In this document: positions 1-5,546 of the stretch, piece after piece | Layout of the letters: each line of letters opens with the position of its first letter | Position numbering within the stretch: the first letter of the stretch is position 1 | NCBI GenBank assembly: GCA_011523445.1 | Contig: WTGT01000269.1 | Span: 1-5,546, forward strand | Direction: 5' to 3' | From: Paracoccaceae bacterium | Lineage (GTDB): Bacteria > Pseudomonadota > Alphaproteobacteria > Rhodobacterales > Rhodobacteraceae | Length of the DNA: 5,546 nt | Translations under genes and position numbers: made by a program | Notes under the pieces: generated by a model | What the model saw: the letters and a program-made list of their open reading frames with translations, nothing else | Told to the model about the DNA's origin: nothing | Database searches by the model: none

Positions 1-3000
1 ATCAGATGCTGGTCTATTTTGCCCCGAAGAAAAAGGAAGACCCCTCCACTGAAGAAATCAACCTGTATGTTTACAATGATTCCCTAGCCTCCAAGAGTGA
101 AAGAAATTCCATCAAAAAGAAAGCATCTGGTCCCGAGTTGGTGGGTACCGACAATCTGGCCAGCGAATTTTCTGACGGAGGTCGTAAACTACTGGTAACC
201 ATGCTCAAGAAAGTCTGGCGCTTTAGAGTTCCGACCTTCAATATCTATAATGCCGATTCGGGTATGGTTTCCAATCGTTCTGGCAATGAAGTCAATCTGG
301 TTGTCTCTAAGGAGTTGGGCATTCATCTGGACAACAACAAGTTCGAGCTCAATGCCGATGAACTCCTGTATGGACTCGTTGAACTTGAGGAAACGATCAA
401 GCGGAAAGCCGATAGGCTGAAGAGCGAAGAAACAGACCAAACTCCGGATATTCCTGCCAGTAGCGAGGACGGAACCCTGATTGGGGGTTACAGTGTCCCG
501 ATCAAACTTGGTACCAATCAGGGTGAAACGGTGGTGAACTTCATTCCCGAAGAATTGAAATGGGTAACCGATTTTGCTTATCAGGAAAAGATCGGGGTCA
601 ATGTCGAGGACAATATTCTTGACAGTGAAAACGGTGAGGTTGTTGTACCTATCGGATCCCGCATTACCAGAAAAATGGTCAAGGGATTTGAAGAACAGGA
701 TAGAAAGCTTGAAGTTGCGGTTGCCAGCGACCGCATCACGGATCGATATATCGGCAAGGACATGATCGACGAGGAAACTGGTATCGTGTTGGCTGAAGCC
801 GGTGATGAATTGTCCTGTCAATTCGATGAGAATGGTAATCCCTCGGGAGGATTGCTTCGGGTCCTTCTTGATGAGGGTTTCGAAGAATTGTCCCTGCTGG
901 AAATAGACCACCTATCCGTAGGTCCCTACATCCGGAATACCATGTTCCTGGACAAATGTTATGACCGCAAGACAGGGCTTCTGGAAATCTATCGTTCACT
1001 CCGTCCCGGCGAACCGCCAACACCGGAAAATGCCGAAGCGCTCTTTGATCAGCTTTTCAGTGATTCCGAACGATATGATTTGTCAGCGGTCGGTCGAGCC
1101 AAGCTGAACATGCGGCTGAATCTTGACGAAAACGAAAATGTTCGAACTCTTCAAAAGAGTGACATCATTGCCTGTTTGAAAAGATTGGTTGATTTGCGAG
1201 ATGGCAAGGGTGAAATAGATGATATTGACCACTTGGGCAACAGGCGAGTAAGGTCCGTAGGTGAACTCATGGAGAATCAGTGCCGCATTGGCCTGATACG
1301 AATGGAAAGAGCCATTCGCGAACGGATGGGTTCGGTTGAAATTGACAAGAAGATACCACAGGACCTTGTCAATCCTCGACCGCTTTCAGGAGCCATTAGG
1401 GAGTTTTTTGGGTCATCGCAATTGTCCCAATTCATGGACCAGACCAATCCCCTTTCGGAAATCACTCACAAAAGGCGTCTTTCAGCCTTGGGTCCCGGCG
1501 GTCTGACTAGGGAACGTGCCGGCTTTGAGGTACGAGATGTGCATCCCACACATTATGGACGAATTTGTCCGGTGGAAACACCTGAAGGTCAGAATATCGG
1601 ACTGATCAACTCCTTGGCTTCATATTCCAAGGTCAACAAGTACGGCTTCCTTGAAACACCCTATCGGGTCGTGGAGGATGGCCAGGTTACTGATGATTAT
1701 GAGTATGTTTCCGCTACGGATGAATCCCAAAAGATCATTGCACAGGCCAATGCAAGGTTGGATGATGAAAATCGTTTCATAAATGATCTGGTTTCCACTA
1801 GGATTGATGGCGAATTCAAGATGAGTCTCAAGGAGACTGTCAACATGATTGACGTATCTCCCATGCAACTTGTATCGGTTGCGGCCTCATTGATCCCCTT
1901 CCTTGAAAATGATGATGCCAACCGTGCCCTTATGGGTTCGAACATGCAACGCCAGGCTGTTCCCCTGTTAAATGCCGAGGCACCCTTTGTTGGCACCGGT
2001 ATCGAAGAAAAAGTGGCTGTTGATTCAGGTGCTGCCATTGTTGCCAAGCGGGAAGGAGTTGTCGACCAGGTTGATGCAACTAGGATTGTTATCAATGCCG
2101 TGGCCGATGATCCGACCGATCCGGGAGTTGATACCTACCGCTTAAGGAAATTCCAGCGTTCCAACCAAAATACCTGCATCAACCAGAAACCTCTGGTCAA
2201 CGTAGGGGACTATGTCCTGAAGGGAGATGTCATTGCCGATGGCCCCTCAACCGATTTAGGCGAATTGGCCTTGGGCCGAAACGTACTGGTTGCCTTCATG
2301 CCCTGGAATGGCTATAACTTTGAGGATTCCATCCTTGTGTCCGAACGGATCGTAAAGGATGATGTGTTCACTTCGGTTCACATCGAGGAATTTTCTGTTT
2401 TGGCACGGGATACCAAATTGGGTCCAGAGGAAATCACTAGGGATATTCCCAATGTGGGTGAGGAATCCCTACGTAATCTCGATGAGGCAGGAATTATCTA
2501 TGTCGGTGCTGAGGTCAAGGGTGGTGACATTCTTGTCGGCAAAATTACCCCCAAGGGTGAAACCCCGATCACACCGGAGGAAAAGCTTTTGCGGGCCATT
2601 TTTGGTGAAAAGGCATCAGATGTTCGGGATACCTCCCTGAAACTGCCTCCAGGCGACTTTGGGACTGTCGTGGAAGTCAGGGTCTTCAATCGACATGGAA
2701 TAGAGAAAGACGAGCGAACGATCCAGATCGAGCGAGAGGCTATAAACAGGCTTACCAGGGATCACGAGGATGAGAAGGCCATTCTCAGACGAACCATTTT
2801 TGAGAGGTTGCACGGTCTGATTATCGGCAAGGTTGTTGCCAAGGGTCCCAAACCCTTCAAGAAGGGAGACATCATTACCGAGGAATTGCTTGGCCAGATC
2901 GAGCAATTCAAATGGTGGAAACTGGCTCTCGATGATGAGGAAACCTCCAAGAACCGCGAAGGGCTTGAGAAACAATACCAGTTGCAGCTAAAGGCTCTTG

Positions 3001-4007
3001 AGCAAAGATACGAGGACAAGGTGGCCAAGGTCAGGCGAGGTGATGACCTTTCACCCGGTGTCCTCAAGGTCGTCAAGGTCTTTGTCGCCGTCAAGCGAAA
3101 ACTTCAATCCGGAGACAAGATGGCCGGCCGGCATGGTAACAAGGGGGTTGTTTCCAAGGTTGTGCCCATGGAGGACATGCCTTTCCTTGAGGATGGAACA
3201 CCAGTCGATATTGTCCTGAATCCATTGGGGGTTCCCTCCAGGATGAATGTGGGCCAGATTCTCGAAACCCATATGGGTTGGGCATCGAGGGGGTTGGGCA
3301 AGGTCATTGATGAATCGCTGAAATATCACGATAGCAATCAGGATGACCCCGCCAGTATCGAAAAGGTCAAATCCGCCATGGAATATGCCTATGGTCCTGA
3401 AGTCTATAATTCCGAATTGGCTAATCTCAATGATCAGGAATTGATTGCTTCAGCCAGGGTTGTGTCCAATGGGGTTCCCATTGCAACACCTGTGTTTGAT
3501 GGGGCCAAGGAGCTTGATATAGATGATGCCCTGGAAAGAGCCGGCTTTGATAAATCAGGACAATCCGAACTCTATGACGGGATTACTGGTGAAAAGTTTG
3601 CCAGACCAGTAACCGTTGGCATCAAGTACATGTTGAAACTCCATCACCTTGTGGATGACAAAATCCATGCCCGGTCAACAGGACCTTACAGTCTGGTTAC
3701 CCAACAGCCGTTGGGAGGTAAAGCCCAGTTTGGTGGTCAACGATTTGGTGAAATGGAAGTCTGGGCTCTTGAGGCATATGGGGCTGCCCATGTGCTGCAG
3801 GAAATCCTGACGGTCAAGGCCGATGATGTTACCGGACGAACGAAGGTTTATGAAGCCATCGTCAAGGGTGAAAACGAGTTTGAATCAGGTATACCGGAAA
3901 GTTTCAATGTTTTGGTCAAGGAGGTCAGAGGCCTGGGACTGAACATGGAACTTAGACAAATGAACCGTACAAGAAAAATGATCCAGAGGGAAAAACATGA
4001 AGCATGA
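1..4007 (+). CDS. rpoB: DNA-directed RNA polymerase subunit beta (5'-truncated)
   Basis: Beta subunit of the core RNA polymerase. The first complete codon is CAG at 3. The ATG at 6 is an internal methionine, not the start: bases 1-2 (AT) can complete the TAT of the family's FY motif, and the N-terminal ~215-220 residues lie upstream. Numbering from that Met as 1, the order is: unmatched insertion (~8-165), SI1-like lobe (~200-300), LRPGEPP, DLSAVGR and LGNRRVRSVGE, rifampicin region (471-495), HPTHYGRICPVETPEG, NFEDSILVSER with E773/D774 (E. coli E813/D814), SI2-type insertion (~902-1009), GDKMAGRHGNKG with K1038 and K1046 (E. coli K1065/K1073), then GGKAQFGGQRFGEMEVWALE and PESFNVLVKE. A basic tail follows (1317-1333). 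I estimate about 1,550 residues in full, against roughly 1,340-1,390 in relatives. The frame is open throughout and conserved motifs are intact, so the gene looks functional. It overlaps rpoC by 11 bases. Confidence 0.98.
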   Translation, partial: QMLVYFAPKKKEDPSTEEINLYVYNDSLASKSERNSIKKKASGPELVGTDNLASEFSDGGRKLLVTMLKKVWRFRVPTFNIYNADSGMVSNRSGNEVNLVVSKELGIHLDNNKFELNADELLYGLVELEETIKRKADRLKSEETDQTPDIPASSEDGTLIGGYSVPIKLGTNQGETVVNFIPEELKWVTDFAYQEKIGVNVEDNILDSENGEVVVPIGSRITRKMVKGFEEQDRKLEVAVASDRITDRYIGKDMIDEETGIVLAEAGDELSCQFDENGNPSGGLLRVLLDEGFEELSLLEIDHLSVGPYIRNTMFLDKCYDRKTGLLEIYRSLRPGEPPTPENAEALFDQLFSDSERYDLSAVGRAKLNMRLNLDENENVRTLQKSDIIACLKRLVDLRDGKGEIDDIDHLGNRRVRSVGELMENQCRIGLIRMERAIRERMGSVEIDKKIPQDLVNPRPLSGAIREFFGSSQLSQFMDQTNPLSEITHKRRLSALGPGGLTRERAGFEVRDVHPTHYGRICPVETPEGQNIGLINSLASYSKVNKYGFLETPYRVVEDGQVTDDYEYVSATDESQKIIAQANARLDDENRFINDLVSTRIDGEFKMSLKETVNMIDVSPMQLVSVAASLIPFLENDDANRALMGSNMQRQAVPLLNAEAPFVGTGIEEKVAVDSGAAIVAKREGVVDQVDATRIVINAVADDPTDPGVDTYRLRKFQRSNQNTCINQKPLVNVGDYVLKGDVIADGPSTDLGELALGRNVLVAFMPWNGYNFEDSILVSERIVKDDVFTSVHIEEFSVLARDTKLGPEEITRDIPNVGEESLRNLDEAGIIYVGAEVKGGDILVGKITPKGETPITPEEKLLRAIFGEKASDVRDTSLKLPPGDFGTVVEVRVFNRHGIEKDERTIQIEREAINRLTRDHEDEKAILRRTIFERLHGLIIGKVVAKGPKPFKKGDIITEELLGQIEQFKWWKLALDDEETSKNREGLEKQYQLQLKALEQRYEDKVAKVRRGDDLSPGVLKVVKVFVAVKRKLQSGDKMAGRHGNKGVVSKVVPMEDMPFLEDGTPVDIVLNPLGVPSRMNVGQILETHMGWASRGLGKVIDESLKYHDSNQDDPASIEKVKSAMEYAYGPEVYNSELANLNDQELIASARVVSNGVPIATPVFDGAKELDIDDALERAGFDKSGQSELYDGITGEKFARPVTVGIKYMLKLHHLVDDKIHARSTGPYSLVTQQPLGGKAQFGGQRFGEMEVWALEAYGAAHVLQEILTVKADDVTGRTKVYEAIVKGENEFESGIPESFNVLVKEVRGLGLNMELRQMNRTRKMIQREKHEA
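27..500 (+). other. Unmatched ~150-residue insertion in the beta lobe
   Basis: Residues ~8-165 (from the Met at base 6) sit between the family's FY-x3-Y segment (YQMLVYF at the window edge) and the VPERL-like segment, read here as FIPEELKW at 179-186. In E. coli that stretch is only about 20 residues. The insertion is hydrophilic and has no cysteine. It begins with lysine-rich clusters (KKKED at 8-12, KKK at 37-39). A possible beta-rich part follows at 60-108, then a likely amphipathic helix at 117-139 and an acidic, Pro/Ser/Thr-rich linker at 140-157. It is in frame, and by eye its base composition and codon choice match the flanking gene. I do not recognise a named domain. The boundaries are approximate. 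Confidence 0.75.
612..915 (+). other. SI1-type lobe insertion of beta
   Basis: Residues ~203-304 match the beta-lobe insertion that E. coli carries at about 226-350. Two half-repeats are visible: one around NGEVVVPIGSRIT (210-221) and one around DEETGIVLAEAGDELS (255-269), each centred on an acidic-x-G-x-V turn. The segment closes with a DIDH-type element, read here as EIDHLSVGPYIRNT. Between residues 270 and 280 there are about nine more residues (CQFDENGNPSG) than the alphaproteobacterial sequence I remember, in a likely surface loop. This domain is a known site of regulator contacts in other bacteria. Confidence 0.75.
1410..1490 (+). other. Rifampicin-binding region of beta
   Basis: Residues 469-495 correspond to E. 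coli 507-533, the main cluster of rifampicin-resistance changes. The usual resistance positions carry sensitive-type residues: Q475 (E. coli 513), D478 (516), H488 (526), R491 (529) and S493 (531). The differences T480 (E. coli N518) and L492 (I530) are, as I recall, common in alphaproteobacteria. Nothing here predicts resistance; that is inference from family knowledge. Confidence 0.9.
2709..3030 (+). other. SI2-type insertion of beta
   Basis: Residues ~902-1009 lie between VRVFNRHGIEKDE and VRRGDDLSPGVLKV, the place of E. coli beta SI2 (about 938-1042). The alphaproteobacterial type is visible: IIGKVVAKGPKPFKKGD, then a double Trp (KWWKLALDDEE), then a charged helical stretch (EKQYQLQLKALEQRYEDKV) leading back to the core. 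Its length is ordinary for the class. Confidence 0.75.
3985..3990 (+). promoter_or_regulatory. Ribosome binding site of rpoC, inside rpoB
   Basis: AGAGGG contains the GAGG core of a Shine-Dalgarno sequence and ends 6 bases before the ATG at 3997, an ideal spacing. It lies entirely within the last codons of rpoB, so ribosomes translating beta pass over it. It decides between the two in-frame rpoC starts, because nothing similar precedes the ATG at 4021. Confidence 0.8.
3997..4007 (+). other. rpoB-rpoC coding overlap
   Basis: The rpoC start ATG (3997-3999) precedes the rpoB stop TGA (4005-4007), giving an 11-base overlap. rpoC is in the +1 frame relative to rpoB. The rpoC frame is closed by a TGA at 3979-3981, so rpoC cannot start much further upstream. 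The arrangement suggests translational coupling by termination and reinitiation. In E. coli the two genes are separated by a gap, and in some lineages they are fused. Confidence 0.85.
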
Positions 4008-5546
4008 TTTCGCACAAAGCATGTTCAAAGGTGGGAAACTTCCAGAATCCTTTGATGAAATAAAAATCTCACTTGCCTCTCCGGAAAGGATCATTGCCTG
4101 GTCGGAAGGGGAGATCAAAAAGCCCGAGACCATAAATTACCGTACGTTCAAGCCGGAACGGGATGGTCTGTTCTGTGCCAAGATTTTCGGTCCCGTAAGG
4201 GATTACGAATGCCTTTGCGGCAAATACAAAAGGATGAAATTCCGGGGTATTACCTGCGAGAAATGCGGCGTTGAAGTAACTCTCCAGAAAGTTCGTCGGG
4301 AACGCATGGGGCATATTCACCTGGCCGCTCCTGTCGCTCATATCTGGTTCCTGAAACTCCTTCCAAGCCGTATTGGCATTCTGCTGGACATGAAGTTGAA
4401 GGATCTTGAAAGTGTTCTTTACTTTGAGAAATTCGTGGTAACCGACCCCGGATTGACGGAATTCAACGAGAAACAACTCATCACCGAAGCTGAAATGCAT
4501 GAAGCCAAGGATGCGTTCGGTGAAGAATCCTTCAATGCCTCCATCGGAGCTGAAGCAATCAGGGAATTGCTGAGCAACCTCGACCTGGAACTTGAACAGG
4601 AAATTCTGCGTGAGGAGCTGCTCACCACAGGCAGTGCCCAACGCAAGACCGACATCAAGAAGCGGCTCAAGATTGTTTCCCATTTTCTGGAGTCCGGCAA
4701 CAAGCCCGAATGGATGATCCTGACTGTTCTACCCGTTATTCCGCCTGAACTCAGGCCATTGGTACCACTCGATGGCGGCCGCTTTGCCACATCCGACCTG
4801 AATGATCTTTATCGACGGGTTATCAATCGGAACAATCGTCTGAAAAGACTGATTGAACTGCGAGCACCGGAATTGATCATTCGCAATGAAAAGCGCATGC
4901 TGCAGGAATCCGTTGATGCCCTTTTTGACAATGGTCGAAGAGGCCGGGTCATCACCAATACAAGCAACAAACGTCCTCTGAAATCACTGAGTGACATGCT
5001 CAAGGGGAAGCAGGGAAGGTTCAGGCAGAACCTGCTTGGTAAAAGGGTCGACTTTTCCGGACGTTCAGTCATTGTCACTGGACCTGAATTGAAACTGCAC
5101 CAGTGTGGCCTGCCCAAGAAAATGGCCAAGGAACTGTTCAAGCCATTCATTTTCTCCAAGTTGCAGGAAAAGGAACTTTCCACCACCGTCAAACAGTCCA
5201 AGAAACTGGTGGAAAGGGAAACGGATGAAATCTGGGATATCCTGGACGAGGTAATCCGTGAGCATCCGGTTCTGCTTAACCGTGCACCTACCCTGCACAG
5301 ATTGGGAATTCAGGCCTTTGAACCCATTCTCATCGAGGGCAAGGCCATCCAGCTTCACCCACTTGTCTGTTCAGCTTTCAACGCCGACTTTGATGGCGAC
5401 CAGATGGCGGTTCACGTACCTCTTTCACTGGAAGCCCAGTTGGAAGCCCGAGTACTCATGATGTCAACCAACAATGTGTTGTCACCTGCCAATGGTGCTC
5501 CCATTATCGTACCTTCCCAAGATATGGTTTTGGGACTCTACTATAC
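3997..5546 (+). CDS. rpoC: DNA-directed RNA polymerase subunit beta' (3'-truncated)
   Basis: Largest catalytic subunit of RNA polymerase. The window holds 516 codons plus two bases, about the first 37% of the protein, with no stop before the edge. The ATG at 3997 is chosen because AGAGGG lies 6 bases upstream and the resulting N-terminus has the family's usual length before SFDEIKISLASPE. The in-frame ATG at 4021 has no such site. Visible parts: zinc-binding domain with C72, C74, C87 and C90; GNKPEWMILTV; the lid at DGGRFATSDLNDLYRR (D259 onward); the sigma-binding coiled coil running to NEKRMLQESVDALFDNG; the rudder and switch region (GRVITNTSNKRPLKS to GRFRQNLLGKR); and the catalytic loop NADFDGD with D464, D466 and D468 (E. 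coli D460/D462/D464). Bridge helix, trigger loop and jaw are beyond the edge. Two small oddities are one extra rudder residue and VDFSGR where relatives have VDYSGR. Confidence 0.98.
   Translation, partial: MKHDFAQSMFKGGKLPESFDEIKISLASPERIIAWSEGEIKKPETINYRTFKPERDGLFCAKIFGPVRDYECLCGKYKRMKFRGITCEKCGVEVTLQKVRRERMGHIHLAAPVAHIWFLKLLPSRIGILLDMKLKDLESVLYFEKFVVTDPGLTEFNEKQLITEAEMHEAKDAFGEESFNASIGAEAIRELLSNLDLELEQEILREELLTTGSAQRKTDIKKRLKIVSHFLESGNKPEWMILTVLPVIPPELRPLVPLDGGRFATSDLNDLYRRVINRNNRLKRLIELRAPELIIRNEKRMLQESVDALFDNGRRGRVITNTSNKRPLKSLSDMLKGKQGRFRQNLLGKRVDFSGRSVIVTGPELKLHQCGLPKKMAKELFKPFIFSKLQEKELSTTVKQSKKLVERETDEIWDILDEVIREHPVLLNRAPTLHRLGIQAFEPILIEGKAIQLHPLVCSAFNADFDGDQMAVHVPLSLEAQLEARVLMMSTNNVLSPANGAPIIVPSQDMVLGLYY
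4210..4266 (+). other. Zinc-binding domain cysteines of beta'
   Basis: The four zinc ligands C72, C74, C87 and C90 are present in CLCGKYKR and TCEKCGVEV, spaced as in E. coli C70, C72, C85 and C88. This domain lies near upstream DNA and the RNA exit channel. No ligand is missing. Confidence 0.93.
5380..5400 (+). other. Catalytic Mg-binding loop NADFDGD of beta'
   Basis: Residues 462-468 are the universally conserved NADFDGD motif. D464, D466 and D468 coordinate the catalytic Mg ion for nucleotide addition. The flanks (HPLVCSAF and QMAVHVPLSLEAQLEAR) are also standard. Confidence 0.97.

Noticed and set aside
6..8. ATG at 6 as the true rpoB start
   Set aside because: The frame is open to the window edge, and the sequence begins in the middle of the beta lobe. 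About 215-220 conserved N-terminal residues must lie upstream.
27..500. Intein or intron as the explanation for the extra rpoB sequence
   Set aside because: The segment has no cysteine, no His-Asn followed by Cys/Ser/Thr at its end and no intein-like blocks. It is much shorter than a normal intein. The frame is open with coding-like codon use, so an intron is unlikely too.
189..911. Long antisense open frame opposite the rpoB insertion and SI1
   Set aside because: It was considered because it spans the unmatched region. It continues across the conserved SI1 domain on the other strand, and the rpoB frame is continuous there, so a separate gene is not supported.
3985..4007. Programmed frameshift producing a beta-beta' fusion
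   Set aside because: The GGGAAAAAC run looks mildly slippery, but a -1 shift would enter the wrong frame. rpoC needs +1, and it has its own start codon and ribosome binding site.
4004..4063. Short reading frame starting at the ATGA overlapping the rpoB stop
   Set aside because: It has 19 codons in a frame different from rpoC and ends at TAA (4061-4063). The rpoC frame from 3997 fully explains the region.
4069..4683. Long antisense open frame opposite rpoC
   Set aside because: It is a shadow of strongly conserved rpoC codons. The translation resembles no protein I know, and no start signal was evident.

Overview
The window carries the 3' part of rpoB and the 5' part of rpoC, the genes for the two large catalytic subunits (beta and beta') of bacterial RNA polymerase. 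Both are on the plus strand and both run off the window. Their reading frames overlap by 11 bases, so no intergenic DNA is present. No RNA gene, mobile element, CRISPR array, terminator or promoter could be supported. Apart from the two genes, everything reported is a sub-feature of them.

The organism is most likely an alphaproteobacterium with a mid-range GC content. The beta subunit has the alphaproteobacterial wording in many stretches: FFGSSQLSQFMDQTNPLSEI, DQVDATRIVI, MPFLEDGTPVDIVL, VKRK in the active-centre region, and an SI2-type insertion with WW before the acidic stretch. Beta' likewise reads EIKKPETINYRTFKPERDGL and NKPEWMILTV. These comparisons are from memory of the family, not from a search. 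The genus cannot be named.

Layout. Bases 1-4007 encode beta from roughly E. coli residue 218 to its C-terminus. Bases 27 to about 500 encode some 150 residues that I cannot match to any part of standard beta. They lie in the beta lobe just before the SI1 insertion. The rest of beta is intact, including the rifampicin pocket, the catalytic NFED and GDKMAGRHGNKG motifs and the C-terminal clamp-contact region. Beta ends with an unusual basic tail whose codons contain the rpoC ribosome binding site. Bases 3997-5546 encode the first 516 residues of beta': zinc-binding domain, clamp, lid, coiled coil, rudder and the NADFDGD metal-binding loop.

The genes act together: beta supplies one side of the DNA channel and the NTP-contacting basic residues, and beta' supplies the Mg-binding aspartates. 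The overlap implies translational coupling, which fits the 1:1 stoichiometry of the two subunits. I found no new multi-gene system here. The main item of interest is the large beta-lobe insertion, which may contain an extra copy of the SI1-type fold.
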